NCBI GenBank assembly: GCA_003667245.1
Contig: RCNN01000053.1
Span: 1 to 64,000 of the forward strand
Direction of reading: 5' to 3'
From: Heterostelium multicystogenum
Lineage: Eukaryota; Evosea; Eumycetozoa; Acytosteliales; Acytosteliaceae
DNA length: 64,000 nt
The position numbers were made by a program, and so were the translations under genes. This document shows positions 38,805 through 50,479 of the stretch, in pieces (position 1 is the first letter of the stretch; each line of letters begins with the position of its first letter). The notes beneath the pieces were generated by a model. That model saw only the letters and a program-made list of their open reading frames with translations. It made no database searches and was not told where the DNA came from.

Positions 38805-40010
38805 ATGAAAACGCTTTGGCAACACTGCCACGTTGCAACCATGGCCCAGGGCAACTACTCGATCATCGAGGACGCCGCCATTGTTACCTCGGGCACGCTC
38901 ATCGAGTGGATCGGCCCGCGCGCCGATCTGCCGGATGCGAACTACGCAACCACCCATGACCTGCAAGGGGCGTGGGTCACGCCCGGGCTGATCGACTGCC
39001 ACACCCACACGGTGTTCGGCGGCAATCGCAGCGGCGAGTTCGAGCAGCGGCTGCAAGGCGTGAGCTACGCCGAGATCGCAGCGGCCGGTGGCGGTATTGC
39101 CAGCACCGTGCGCGCCACGCGTGCGGCGAGCGAAGATGAACTGTTTGCCAGCGCCACAAGCGCCTGCGCAGTTTGCTGCGCGACGGTGTAACCACCGTCG
39201 AGATCAAGTCCGGCTACGGCCTGGACCTGGCCAGCGAGCGCAAGATCCTGCGGGTGATCCGTCGCCTCGGCGCCGAGTTGCCGGTCAGTGTGCGCAGCAC
39301 CTGCCTGGCGGCGCATGCGTTGCCGCCGGAGTACGTGGACCGGGCCGATGCCTACATCGAACACATCTGCACCGAAAATGCTCCCGGCGCTGGCAGCGGA
39401 AGGCCTGGTGGACGCGGTCGACGCCTTCTGTGAGTACCTGGCGTTCTCGCCGGAGCAGGTGGAGCGCGTGTTCATCGCCGCCCGGAAACTTGGCTTGCCG
39501 GTAAAACTGCACGCCGAACAGTTGTCGTCCCTGCACGGCTCCAGCCTGGCGGCGCGGTACCAGGCGCTGTCGGCGGACCACCTGGAATTCATGACCGAGG
39601 AAGACGCCATCGCCATGGCCGCTTCCGGCACCGTCGCGGTGCTGCTGCCGGGCGCGTTCTACTTCCTGCGGGAAACCCAGTTGCCGCCGATGGATGCCCT
39701 GCGCAAGCACGGCGTGAAGATCGCGATCGCCAGCGACCTCAACCCGGGCACCTCGCCGGCGTTGTCGGTGCGCTTGATGCTGAACATGGCCTGCACCCTG
39801 TTCCGCATGACCCCGGAAGAAGCCCTGGCCGGCGCCACGCAACACGCGGCCACCGCCCTGGGCCTGGGCAACAGCCATGGCTCGCTGGAAGTGGGCAAGG
39901 TCGCGGATTTTGTCGCCTGGCAGATTGATCGTCCCGCCGACCTGGCCTACTGGCTGGGTGGCGAGCTGGATAAACGCGTCGTGCGCCACGGCGTCGAAGT
40001 CACCGTTTAA
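38805..40010 (+). CDS. hutI: Imidazolonepropionase (two frameshifts as read)
   Basis: About 401 residues; opens the imidazolone ring to formiminoglutamate, third step of the pathway. Zinc-binding [37 protein letters not shown] and [15 protein letters not shown] are diagnostic. [13 protein letters not shown] follows. ATG 38805 is preceded by GGAGG; the ATG at 38793 contains that site and is less likely. A deletion near 39156 and an insertion at 39375-39378 break the frame. hutG starts 11 bases after the stop codon. Confidence 0.93.
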
Positions 40011-40021
40011 GGAGTACCGCT

Positions 40022-40837
40022 GTGGATAAGGTTCTGAACTTCAAACAAGGCCGTGTGCCGCTGCTGATCAGCATGCCCCACGCGGGGCTGCGCCTGACGC
40101 CGGCGGTGCAAGCCGGGCTGATCCCCGAGGCGCAAAGCCTGCCGGACACCGACTGGCACATTCCCACGCTGTACGACTTCGCCGAAGCGCTGGGCGCCAG
40201 CACCCTGGCGGCGGAGTATTCGCGCTTTGTCATCGACCTGAACCGGCCTTCAGACGACAAGCCGCTGTACGTTGGCGCGACCACCGGCCTGTTACCCGGC
40301 GACGCTGTTTGACGGTGTGCCGCTGTTCCGCGAAGGCCTGGAACCGTCCAAGGCCGAGCGCGCCACGTACCTGGAGCAGGTGTGGACGCCGTATCACCGC
40401 ACCCTGCAAAACGAACTGGCCCGGCTCAAGGCCGAGTTCGGTTATGCGCTGCTGTTTGATGCGCACTCGATCCGCTCGGTGATCCCGCACCTGTTCGAAG
40501 GCAAGCTGCCGGACTTCAACCTCGGCACCTTCAACGGCGCGGCCTGCGATCCGCAGCTGGCCAGCGAACTGGAAGCCATCTGTGCCGGCCACCCGCAGTA
40601 CAGCCATGTGCTCAACGGGCGCTTCAAGGGCGGGCACATCACCCGTCACTACGGCAACCCGGCCGAGAACATCCACGCCGTGCAGCTGGAGTTGGGGCAG
40701 TGCACCTACATGGAAGAGTTTGAGCCCTTCCGTTATCGCGCCGACCTGGCCGAGCCGACGCGGGTGTGTTGAAGGAACTGCTGGAAGGGTTCCTGGCGTG
40801 GGCAAGCGGCATTACTCCTGAGTGGCGTCGCTGCTGA
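40022..40837 (+). CDS. hutG: N-formylglutamate deformylase (two frameshifts as read)
   Basis: About 272 residues; hydrolyses formylglutamate to glutamate and formate, last step of the Pseudomonas pathway. It begins with GTG after GGAGTACC. Motifs are VPLLISMPHAGLRLTP, the zinc-site DTDWHIPTLYDFAEALGA, FVIDLNRPSDDKPLY and LLFDAHSIRSVIP. An insertion at 40292-40293 and a deletion near 40764 break the frame; with both corrected it ends at TGA 40835-40837. It closes the hut operon. Confidence 0.92.
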
Positions 40838-40844
40838 GATAGCT

Positions 40845-40928
40845 TTCGCGAGCAAGCCCGCTCCCACATTCGACCGTGTTTCTTCAGGAGGAACACGGTC
40901 GAATGTGGGAGCGGGCTTGCTCGCGAAG
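40845..40928. repeat. Divergent REP pair after hutG
   Basis: Tail-to-tail arms around the spacer CATTCGACCGTGTTTCTTCA, closely related to the copy at 15071-15164. Confidence 0.88.
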
Positions 40929-41079
40929 AGGCCCTCAACAGCAACACACCTCCCAAGTCGTCTGTGTGCAAATCCCTGTCGCCACAGTTCGCTTGATCAA
41001 GGTCTCGCTGGGTAAGGTGTTGGGCACGGCGCGTCAGACGCCACTCCCACAATAAAAACTGCCGAGTGAGACCGCATCG

Positions 41080-42025
41080 ATGAAAAGACTGTTCAACCGT
41101 TGTCTGTTGATTCTCACCGGCGCCGCACTCTTGAGCGCCAACGCGATGGCTGCCGACCCGGCCTCGTGCAAGGTCGTGCGCATGGGCGTGGTCAGCTGGA
41201 CTGACGTGATCGCCACCAGCGGCATGGCCGACGTGCTGCTCAATGGCCTGGCTATGACAGCAAGCAAACCAGCGCCGTGCAGCAGATCATCTTTGCCGGC
41301 ATCGCGACAAGCGCCTGGATATCTTCCTCGGCTACTGGAAACCGGCGATGGACAACAACATCGCGCCATTCCTCGCGGCCAAGCAGGTCAAGGTGTTCGA
41401 CAAGCCGAGCCTGTCCGACGCCCAGGCGACGCTGGCGGTGCCGCAGTACGTTGCCGACGCCGGCTTGAAAACCTTTGCCGACATTGCCCGCTTCAAGGAC
41501 AAGCTGGGCGGCAAGATCTATGGCATCGAGCCGGGCAGCGGTGCCAATACCGATATCCAGAAAATGATCGACAGCAATCGCTTTGGCCTCGGCGGCTTTA
41601 AGTTGGTGGCGTCCGGCGAGGCGGGCATGCTGGCGGCGGTGCAGCGGGCAGTGAATCGCAAGGAGTTCGTGGTGTTTGTCGGCTGGACCCCACACCCGAT
41701 GAACATCAACATGAAAATGGCGTACCTGACCGGCAGTGAAGATGTGTTCGGTGCCAACGAAGGCATGGCCACGGTCTCCACGGTGACGGCGCCGGATTAC
41801 GCCGAACGTTGCCCCAATGTGACACGCCTGCTGGAGAACCTGACCTACACCGCGGCCCAGGAAAGCCAGTTGATGGTGCCGATCATGGACCGCAAGACGC
41901 CGCAGGAGGTGGCCAAACAATGGTTGCGCGACAACCCCGAGGATTTGCAGCGCTGGCTGGCGGGTGTGACGACCCTGGATGGCAAGGACAGTGTGGCGGC
42001 GGTGCAGGCCAGCCTCAAGCCCTGA
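41080..42025 (+). CDS. Quaternary-amine type ABC substrate-binding protein (two frameshifts as read)
   Basis: About 315 residues with a signal peptide ending SANAMAADP. The body matches glycine-betaine/choline-binding proteins (ChoX/OpuAC type): CKVVRMGVVSWTDVIATSG, IFLGYWKPAMDN, GIEPGSGANTD and FVVFVGWTPHPMN. The conserved aromatic residues fit a cation-binding box. Deletions near 41250 and 41303 break the frame. It has no ABC genes next to it, so it is an orphan that could serve a distant transporter or, speculatively, HutWV, which lacks its own binding protein here. Confidence 0.82.
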
Positions 42026-42040
42026 GCAAATGAAGATCAA

Positions 42041-42133
42041 AATGTGGGAGCGGGCTTGCTCGCGAATGCGGTGGGTCAGCCACACAAGTATTGACTGATA
42101 CACCGCATTCGCGAGCAAGCCCGCTCCCACATT
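42041..42133. repeat. REP doublet (REPIN) after the binding-protein gene
   Basis: Same arms as the copy after secB, 93 bases. Confidence 0.93.
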
Positions 42134-42179
42134 GGATTCGTGGCGGCTGTTAAATCCTTATCTTCAGGACGATCCTTCG

Positions 42180-43115
42180 ATGTCCCATTACCCGATTTCC
42201 GCGCAGATGTGCGCCTTCGTCGAAAAAACCGAATCCTTCACCAGCGACGACACATCGCTGGCCGGATTGCGCCGAGGCTATGACCGCATGTGCCAGGCGT
42301 TCACCCCGGCGCGGCCCGAAGGGTTACAGGTGTCAGACGTTTCCCTGGGTGGCGTGGGCGTACGCATTTATCAACCGGCGACGCCAACCCCTGATAGCGG
42401 CTGGCCATGCATCCTTTATATGCACGGTGGCGGCTGGGTGGTCGGCGGCCTGGATTCCCATGACTTCATGTGTGCTGAGCTGGCCGACTCACTGCAAGTG
42501 CTGGTCATCGCCATCGATTACCGCCTGGCACCCGAACACCCGTTTCCGGCCGCCTTTGAGGATTGCCGTGCGGTCTGGCAGGCGATCCAGGTGGGCGAAG
42601 CGCCCCAGCCGATCAACCTTCAGCGTCTGGTTGTGGCTGGTGACAGCGCCGGCGGTAACCTGGCGGCGGCCCTGTGCCTGGGCCTGCGGGATGACCATCA
42701 GCCGCAGCCCCTGGCGCAAGTCCTGATCTACCCCGGCCTGGGCGGCCCCGCCGACCTGCCGTCCCGCCGCGATTGCGTCGACGCGCCGCTGCTCAGTACC
42801 GCCGACACCGAGTGCTACCTCGCCCTTTACCTGCGTGGGCCGGACAAGCCGTCGCCCTACGCCATGCCATTGCTGGCCGTGGATTTCAGCGGGTTGCCGC
42901 AGGCTTTGATCGCTGTCGCCCAGTTCGACCCGTTGCGGGACGACGGCATGCTCTACGCCGAACGCCTGCAAGGCGCCGGGGTGGCGGCCACGCTGTATCC
43001 CGGCAAAGGCCTGGTTCACGGCTGCCTGCGGGCCCGGGGCCAGGTGTTGGAGGTCGACCGGCTGTACGTTTATCTGCTGGACTACCTGCGTGGTGTTCTG
43101 CTGACACAGGTCTAG
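42180..43115 (+). CDS. Alpha/beta hydrolase, hormone-sensitive-lipase type esterase
   Basis: A 311-residue serine hydrolase. The oxyanion-hole motif YMHGGGWVVGG, the nucleophile VAGDSAGGNLAAAL, the acid-containing AQFDPLRDDG and the final His in KGLVHGCLRA form the typical set of family IV esterases. The natural substrate is unknown. ATG 42180 is chosen because homology-like sequence begins there; an in-frame ATG at 42132 would read through REP sequence. The frame is intact. Confidence 0.85.
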   Translation: MSHYPISAQMCAFVEKTESFTSDDTSLAGLRRGYDRMCQAFTPARPEGLQVSDVSLGGVGVRIYQPATPTPDSGWPCILYMHGGGWVVGGLDSHDFMCAELADSLQVLVIAIDYRLAPEHPFPAAFEDCRAVWQAIQVGEAPQPINLQRLVVAGDSAGGNLAAALCLGLRDDHQPQPLAQVLIYPGLGGPADLPSRRDCVDAPLLSTADTECYLALYLRGPDKPSPYAMPLLAVDFSGLPQALIAVAQFDPLRDDGMLYAERLQGAGVAATLYPGKGLVHGCLRARGQVLEVDRLYVYLLDYLRGVLLTQV

Positions 43116-43219
43116 GTCCACGAGGACATGCTCATTGCACAATTCGGGTTTATGATGCCAGACGGCAAAAATAATAGACGTCCCCCCAGGGATGAACTCG
43201 ACCCCTTACGGAGCGCGCA

Positions 43220-44192
43220 ATGCAGACTTTGTACCCGCAGATCAAACCCTACGCCCGGCACGATCTGGCCGTCGATGAAACCCACGTCCTGTACGTCGAC
43301 GAAAGCGGTTCCCCGGAAGGCTTGCCCGTTGTGTTCATCCATGGCGGCCCCGGCGCCGGGTGTGATGCCAATAGCCGCTGCTATTTCGATCCTAATCTGT
43401 ACCGAATTGTTACTTTTGATCAGCGTGGCTGCGGGCGCTCCACCCCACGGGCCAGCCTGGAAAACAACACCACCTGGGACCTGGTGGCCGACCTTGAGCG
43501 GATTCGCGAACATTCTGGGCATCGAAAAATGGGTGCTGTTCGGCGGTTCCTGGGGCTCGACCCTGGCCCTGGCCTACGCGCAAACCCACCCGGAGCGTGT
43601 GCACGGCCTGATCGTGCGGGGCATTTTCCTGGCCCGCCCCCAGGACATTCAGTGGTTCTACCAGGCTGGCGCCAGCCGGCTGTTCCCCGATTACTGGCAG
43701 GACTACCTGGCACCTATCCCGGCGGAGGAGCGGCACGACCTGCTCAGCGCCTACCACAAGCGCCTGACCGGCAACGACCAGATCGCCCAGATGCACGCCG
43801 CCAAGGCCTGGTCCACGTGGGAAGGGCGCATGTTGGGCCTGTGCCCGAACCCGCAATTGATCGAGCGTTTCTCCGAACCCCAGCGCGCCCTGTCGATTGC
43901 CCGTATCGAATGCCATTACTTCACCAATAACTCGTTCCTTGAACCTGACCAGTTGATCCGCGACATGCACAAGATCGCCCACCTGCCTGGCGTAATCGTG
44001 CATGGCCGCTACGATATGATCTGCCCGCTGGACAATGCCTGGGAGCTGCATCAGGCCTGGCCCAACAGTGAGCTGCAGATCATCCGCGAGGCCGGCCATG
44101 CGGCTTCCGAACCCGGAATCACCGATGCGCTGGTGCGTGCGGCGAGTGAAATGGCACGGCGCCTGCTTGATTTGCCGCCTGAAGAAGCATGA
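43220..44192 (+). CDS. pip: Proline iminopeptidase (one frameshift as read)
   Basis: About 323 residues; cytosolic serine peptidase (S33) that releases N-terminal proline. Motifs are VFIHGGPGAGCD, TFDQRGCGRSTP, the nucleophile elbow FGGSWGSTLALAYAQ and HGRYDMICPLDNAW. An extra T at 43513-43514 breaks the frame just before LGIEKWVLF. The dtd gene starts four bases before its stop codon (ATGA), so the two are coupled. Confidence 0.94.
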
Positions 44193-44627
44193 AGGGGCTT
44201 TTGCAACGGGTGCGCGGCGCCCGGGTCGAGGTAGAGGGGCAGGTGGTCGGGGCGATAGACCAGGGTTTGCTGGTGCTGGTGGCTGTCGAGCCTTCGGATA
44301 CGCAAGCCAGCGCCGACAAGCTGCTGCATAAGCTGCTTAACTATCGGGTGTTCAGCGACGACGAGGGCAAGATGAACCTGTCCTTGAAAGACATTGGCGG
44401 CGGTTTTGCTGCTGGTGTCGCAGTTCACCCTGGCGGCAGACACCAAGAGTGGGCTGAGGCCGAGCTTCTCCACGGCGGCACCGCCGGCGTTGGGCGAGGC
44501 GCTTTTCGACTATCTGCTGTTACAAGCGCAACAATTGCATGGCACGGTAGCGGCAGGGCGTTTTGGCGCTGATATGCAGGTGCATTTGGTCAATGATGGG
44601 CCGGTCACCTTCCTGTTACAGACGTGA
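44189..44627 (+). CDS. dtd: D-aminoacyl-tRNA deacylase (one frameshift as read)
   Basis: About 145 residues; proofreading enzyme that removes D-amino acids (and glycine from tRNA-Ala). It shows [21 protein letters not shown], the catalytic SQFTLAADT, and the C-terminal [11 protein letters not shown] with the conserved Gly-Pro of the trans site. Four T at 44404-44407, one too many, break the frame after DIGGG. It overlaps pip by four bases. Confidence 0.94.
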
Positions 44628-44895
44628 ATGTACTGAAAACGACTTGTGATGCCCAAAAAACCGGGTTTTCGCTACAAATACTTCGCTGACCCTGATGCGT
44701 TGTCACGCGGGCTACTAGATAATCGCGCGCTACGGGGATCAGCGTTAATTGGTCCATTTTTGACTTAGGTAGAGACTTGTCCGATAGCCATTGGGGAATC
44801 ATTTAGCCCCATGGGAGTCGGAACAATGCTCGCCAACCTGGCATATAGATAGCTGGCCGTTGGTTTTTTTGATCTGTTTTCGGCGAGGGTTGCTC
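44628..44895. other. Intergenic region before opgG
   Basis: 268 bases containing the opgG leader; I see no REP, terminator or convincing small gene. Confidence 0.4.
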
Positions 44896-46651
44896 GTGAT
44901 TGTTAGTCCCTGTAATGCACCAAAATTGTCTGCCAAACGGTTACGAAACGTACTGGTGACGGGCTCTGCCCTGTTTTGCCTGTTCGGCGCGGGTCAACTG
45001 TGGGCATTCAGTCTGGATGAATGTGTCGGCCAAGGCAAAAGAGCTGGCCGGGCAGAAATACGAAGCTCCGCGCAGCAATTTGCCGAACGAATTCCGCGAA
45101 ATGAAATTCGCTGATTACCAGAAAATTCGTTTCCGCAACGAAAAAGCCGAGTGGGCCGATCAGAACACCCCGTTCAAGCTGTCCTTCTACCACCAGGGTA
45201 TGCATTTCGATACACCGGTGAAAATCAACGAAGTCACCGCCGACAGCGTTCAGGAAATCAAGTACGACCCGTCCCGCTTCGATTTCGGCGACGTCAAGTT
45301 TGATCCCAAATCCACCGAACAGCTGGGTTATGCCGGTTTCCGTGTGCTGTACCCGATCAACAAGGGTGACAAGCAAGACGAAATCATGACCATGCTCGGC
45401 GCCAGCTATTTCCGCGTCGTGGGCAAGGACCAGGTCTACGGCCTGTCTGCCCGCGGCATGGCGATCGACACTGCGTTGCCGTCCGGCGAAGAATTCCCGC
45501 GTTTTCACCGAGTTCTGGATCGAGCGTCCCAAACCGGGTGAGAAACAGCTGGTGATCTACGCCCTGCTGGATTCGCCGCGGGCCACCGGCGCTTATCGCC
45601 TGATCCTGCGCCCGGGTACCGACACCATCGTCGACGTCAAATCCCAGATGTACCTGCGTGACAAGGTCACCAAGCTGGGCATCGCCCCGCTGACCAGCAT
45701 GTTCCTGTTCGGCGCCAACCAGCCGTCCAAGGTCCTCAACTACCGTCGCGAGCTGCACGATTCCAGCGGCCTGTCGATCCATGCCGGCAACGGCGAGTGG
45801 ATCTGGCGCCCACTGAACAACCCCAAACACCTGTCGGTCAGCAACTTCACCGTGGAAAACCCGCGTGGTTTCGGCCTGCTGCAACGCGGCCGCAACTTCA
45901 GCCACTACGAAGACCTCGACGACAACTACGACAAGCGCCCAAGCGCCTGGATCGAGCCTGAAGGCGATTGGGGCAAGGGCTCCGTCGACCTGGTAGAGAT
46001 TCCGACCGCCGATGAAACCAACGACAACATCGTTGCGTTCTGGAGCCCGGAAAACACTGCCGGAGCCAGGCAAGCCGCTGGACGTTGCCTACCGCCTGCA
46101 CTGGACATTGCAAGACGCCGAGTTCCATTCGCCAGAAAGCGCCTGGGTCAAGCAGACCCTGCGTTCCACCGGCGACGTCAAGCAATCCAACCTGATCCGT
46201 CAGCCAGACGGCAGCGTGGCTTACCTGGTGGACTTCGAGGGCCCGTCCCTGAAGAAACTGCCAGCTGACGCACCGGTTCGCAGCCAGGTCAGCGTGGGCG
46301 ACAACGCCGAAATCGTTGAAAACAGCGTGCGCTACAACCCGCACACCCAAGGCTGGCGCCTGACCCTGCGCATGAAGATCAAGGACGCAGGCAAGCCGAC
46401 TGAAATGCGCGCTGCTCTGGTTCAGGACATCGTGCAGCCGGAACCGGAGAAGGTTTCGACCCAAGTGTTGAAAGCCGACAAAGTACTGGCTAAACAGCAC
46501 GAGAAAAGCGGCCAAGAAAGACGCCAAGGACAAGGACGCCAAGCAGCCGGAAGCGGCTGCCCCAGCCACACCACTCCCTACCCAGGATCAGGCCAAGACA
46601 GAGCAAGTCCTGACCGAAACCTGGAGCTATCAGTTGCCTGCCGATGAGTAA
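44896..46651 (+). CDS. opgG: Glucan biosynthesis protein G (four frameshifts as read)
   Basis: About 584 residues; periplasmic protein needed to build osmoregulated periplasmic glucans with OpgH. Start GTG 44896 follows GAGGG. A long signal peptide ends at LWAFS. The MdoG domain shows [53 protein letters not shown] and [20 protein letters not shown]. The C-terminus has a Lys/Ala/Pro-rich tail. One-base insertions at 45020, 45502-45505, 46051-46054 and 46510 break the frame. It overlaps opgH by eight bases. Confidence 0.93.
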
Positions 46652-49215
46652 TTCTCAAGTCCAGCCAGAGACTCTTGCCGAGTACCTGGCGCATCTACCG
46701 ATGACCGATGAGCAGCGCGCCGAACTGGCGGGCTGCGAGTCCTTCAGTGAATTGCACAAGCGCCTGTCATCGTCCACGTTCGACGCGCCTGCCGACGCTG
46801 CCCAGGCATCGGTAGGCGCCCGGCTGACCCTCAACACTGCCGAAGAGCTGCAAGACGCCGAAATGCTGGTGCTCGACGCCAGCGGCCGGGTTTGCCTCAA
46901 GGCCACGCCGCCGATTCCGTCGGACCAAGGTCGTGCCTGAGCCGTGGCGCACCAATATCCTGGTGCGTGGCTGGCGCCGCCTGACCGGCCGCACCAATCC
47001 ACCGGCCCCGCCGAAGGATGAGCGCGTACTGCCGGCCGCCCGCTGGCGCACCGTCGGTTCGATCCGTCGCTATATCCTGCTGGTGCTGATGCTCGGCCAG
47101 ACGATCGTTGCCGGCTGGTACATGAAAGGCATCATGCCGTACCAGGGCTGGTCCTTCGTCGACTTTGACGAGATCCGCAACCAGACCCTGCTGCAAACCG
47201 CGACCCAGGTACTGCCTTACGCCCTGCAAACCAGCATCCTCGTGCTGTTCGGGATTCTGTTCTGCTGGGTCTCGGCCGGTTTCTGGACCGCGCTGATGGG
47301 CTTCCTGGAACTGCTGACCGGTCACGATAAATACCGTATCTCCGGTAAAAGTGCCGGTGACGAGCCGATTCCGAAAGACGCCCGCACCGCCCTGGTCATG
47401 CCGATCTGCAACGAAGACGTGCCCCGGGTATTTGCCGGCCTGCGCGCGACGTTCGAATCGGTGGCTGCCACCGGTGACCTGGACCGTTTCGACTTCTTCG
47501 TCCTCAGCGACAGCAACGAGGCCGACATCTGCATCGCTGAGCAGCAAGCCTGGCTCGACGTGTGCCGCGAAGCCGGTGGCTTCGGCAAGATCTTCTATCG
47601 CCGCCGTCGCCGTCGCGTCAAACGCAAGAGCGGCAACCTCGACGACTTCTGCCGTCGCTGGGGCGGTGACTACAAGTACATGGTGGTGCTCGACGCCGAC
47701 AGCGTGATGAGCGGCGAATGCCTGACCAGCCTGGTGCGCCTGATGGAAGCCACGCCGGATGCCGGGATTATCCAGACCGCGCCACGTGCGTCGGGCATGG
47801 ATACCCTGTATGCGCGCATGCAGCAGTTCGCCACCCGGGTGTACGGCCCGCTGTTTACCGCCGGCCTGCACTTCTGGCAGCTGGGTGAATCCCACTACTG
47901 GGGTCACAACGCGATCATCCGCATGAAGCCGTTTATCGAGCACTGCGCCCTGGCGCCGTTGCCGGGTAAAGGTGCGTTTGCCGGTGCGATTCTTTCCCAC
48001 GACTTCGTTGAAGCGGCGCTGATGCGCCGTGCCGGCTGGGGCGTGTGGATTGCCTACGACTTGCCGGGCAGCTACGAAGAGCTGCCGCCGAACCTGCTGG
48101 ACGAACTCAAGCGTGACCGTCGCTGGTGCCACGGCAACCTGATGAACTTCCGCCTGTTTTTGGTAAAAGGCATGCACCCGGTGCACCGTGCGGTGTTCCT
48201 CACCGGCGTGATGTCGTACCTGTCGGCGCCGTTGTGGTTCTTCTTCCTGGTGCTGTCCACGGCCTTGCTGGCGGTCAACACACTGATGGAGCCGCAGTAC
48301 TTCATGGCGCCGCGCCAGTTGTATCCGTTGTGGCCACAATGGCATCCGGACAAGGCGGTGGCGCTGTTCTCCACCACCATCGTGCTGCTGTTCCTGCCTA
48401 AATTGCTGAGCATCATCCTGATCTGGGCCAAGGGCGCGAAAGAGTTCGGCGGCAAGTTCAAGGTGACCCTGTCGATGCTGCTGGAGATGCTGTTCTCCAT
48501 GTTGCTGGCGCCGGTGCGGATGATTTTCCACACCCGTTTCGTACTGGCCGCGTTCCTCGGCTGGGCGGCGACCTGGAACTCGCCACAGCGTGACGACGAC
48601 TCCACGCCATGGAGCGAGGCAGTCAAGCGCCACGGTCCGCAGACCCTGCTCGGCTTCTTCTGGGCGCTGCTGGTGGTGTGGTTGAACCCAAGCTTCCTGT
48701 GGTGGCTGGTGCCGATCGTCGGTTCGCTGATGCTGTCGATTCCGGTGTCGGTGATTTCCAGCCGGGTCAAACTGGGCCTCAAGTCTCGCGACGAGAGCCT
48801 GTTCCTGATCCCCGAGGAATACAATCCGCCCCAGGCGCTGTTGTCGACCGACAAGTACACCCACGAAAACCGTTGGCATGCGCTCAATGACGGTTTTGTG
48901 CGGGCGGTGGTCGATCCGCAGCAGAACGCCCTGGCGTGCGCCTTGGCAACTTCCCGTCACGGGCAGGCGGAGCCGATTGAGTGGCTGCGTGTTGACCGGG
49001 TTCGCCACGCGTTGAAAGTCGGCCCGGCCGGCCTCAACAACGGTGAACGCCTGGCCTTGCTCAGCGACCCGGTCGCCCTGGCACGCTTGCACGAGCAGGT
49101 CTGGAGCGAAGGCCACGCCGAGTGGCTGAGCGCCTGGCGCGAATCGGTCAAGGCCGATCCGCATGCGCCATTGCTGCCATTGAAGCCGCTGTCGTCCCAG
49201 GCTCAACCGGCCTGA
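46644..49215 (+). CDS. opgH: Glucans biosynthesis glucosyltransferase H (one frameshift as read)
   Basis: About 856 residues; inner-membrane GT2 glucosyltransferase that makes the linear beta-1,2 backbone from UDP-glucose. It has a cytosolic N-terminal part, two helices ([18 protein letters not shown] and [17 protein letters not shown]), and the catalytic domain with [29 protein letters not shown] and [14 protein letters not shown] (the QxxRW-like site). A C-terminal set of six helices follows. One extra base at 46917-46918 breaks the frame at residue 91. In other bacteria OpgH also links UDP-glucose to cell size through FtsZ. Confidence 0.95.
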
Positions 49216-49218
49216 TTC

Positions 49219-49250
49219 CGACGCCCCCGAGGTGCCACCTCGGGGGCGTT
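49219..49250 (+). terminator. opgGH terminator
   Basis: ACGCCCCCGAGG pairs with CCTCGGGGGCGT around TGCCA, directly after the opgH stop codon; the T-run is short. Confidence 0.8.
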
Positions 49251-49458
49251 TGCGATAACCGTCCTACGTTGTTTTTTCCCTTCTGCTGCATCGCGCTAAC
49301 TCCTTGTTATTTCGAAACAAAAGACCCTTCTCCGAGGCATATTGCCGTGCCTGCGAGTGGGTTAGCATCGCCCCCCAAATCTGACTCGAAGCCTGCGGCT
49401 TACGCGATCTTGCGCGTGGCCGGGTGTGGGAGTGTTAAATGGAACAGGGGCTTTTTTC

Positions 49459-50263
49459 ATGATCAAAAGGTATTTGTCGATGCTGCTGCTCGGCATCGTC
49501 ACATTTTCCCACGGTTACCTGGCGCATGCCGGAGCCATAGATGAGGCCGTTCGGCGGGGTGTGTTGAAAGTCGGCACCAATCCGGCCTACGTGCCCTTTG
49601 AGATGACCGACAAGAAAGGCCGGATCGTCGGGTTTGAAGTTGACCTGCTTCGGGAGATGAGCAAGGCGCTGGGGGTCAAGCTGGAGCTGGTTTCGGTACC
49701 GTATATCGACCTGATTCCCGGCCTGCTGGCCAGCCGGTTCGACCTGATCGGCAGCGGCATGACTGTCACGCAGGAGCGCAACCTGACCCTCAATTTCAGC
49801 GACTCGTTCATCATCGTCGGCCAGACCGTGCTGCTGAACCCTCGGTTGGCCGACAAGGTCCAGAGCATCGAGGACTTGAACGAGGCCGGTTACCGGATCG
49901 TGGCCGCCGAAGGCACCACAGGCGAGGCGGCGGCGAAAAGGTTTCTCGGCACTGCACGGCTGCGCAGTTTTTCCAACACCTGAAGAAGGCGTGCGCCAGG
50001 TGGTGGAGGGCAAGGCCGATGCGTTTATCCATGATGCGCCGTATAACCTGATCGCCATTACCAAGCCCCAGAACAGTGCGCTGTTGGCGCTGGAGCAACC
50101 CTTCACCTACGAGCCCCTGGCGTTCGGCTTGAAAAAGGGCGATTACGACAGCCTCAACTGGATCAATCATTTCCTCAACCAGGTGGCCCAGGACGGCACC
50201 TACGATCGGCTGCATGACAAGTGGTTCAAGGACTCGGGCTGGATGGCGGAAGTGGACTGGTAG
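49459..50263 (+). CDS. Amino-acid ABC transporter substrate-binding protein 1 (one frameshift as read)
   Basis: About 267 residues, periplasmic binding protein family 3. Signal peptide MIKRYLSMLLLGIVTFSHGYLAHA (two parts), then AIDEAVRRGVLKVGTNPAYVP, the family signature GFEVDLLREMSKALG, and LIGSGMTVTQERNL. The end is KWFKDSGWMAEVDW. Start ATG 49459 is chosen for its signal peptide. An extra T at 49981 breaks the frame. It is a tandem paralogue of the next gene, at a glance well over half identical, and even the upstream 26 bases are alike. Confidence 0.88.
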
Positions 50264-50479
50264 TCATAACTGCTTACACATCAAGCAATTGGCTGGGCCG
50301 TGGGTCGAGGTGTCTAGCCATGCCTTTCTCTGCACGGTTGTGGGGCTTTTCTGTCATACCTTGGCAACAAATCCCGGCGAAACCTTTGTACCCGGCGGTG
50401 AGTGAGTTAGGATCGCACCCCGAAATGGTGCAGCCCTTTTGCGCGCCGACCTCACAAGAAAATGAGTTCAGGGGACTTG

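Noticed and set aside
46897..49206. A 769-residue open frame on the minus strand opposite opgH
   Set aside because: It mirrors the conserved opgH codons, is rich in Gln, Arg and His as expected for antisense of high-GC genes, and has no family features.
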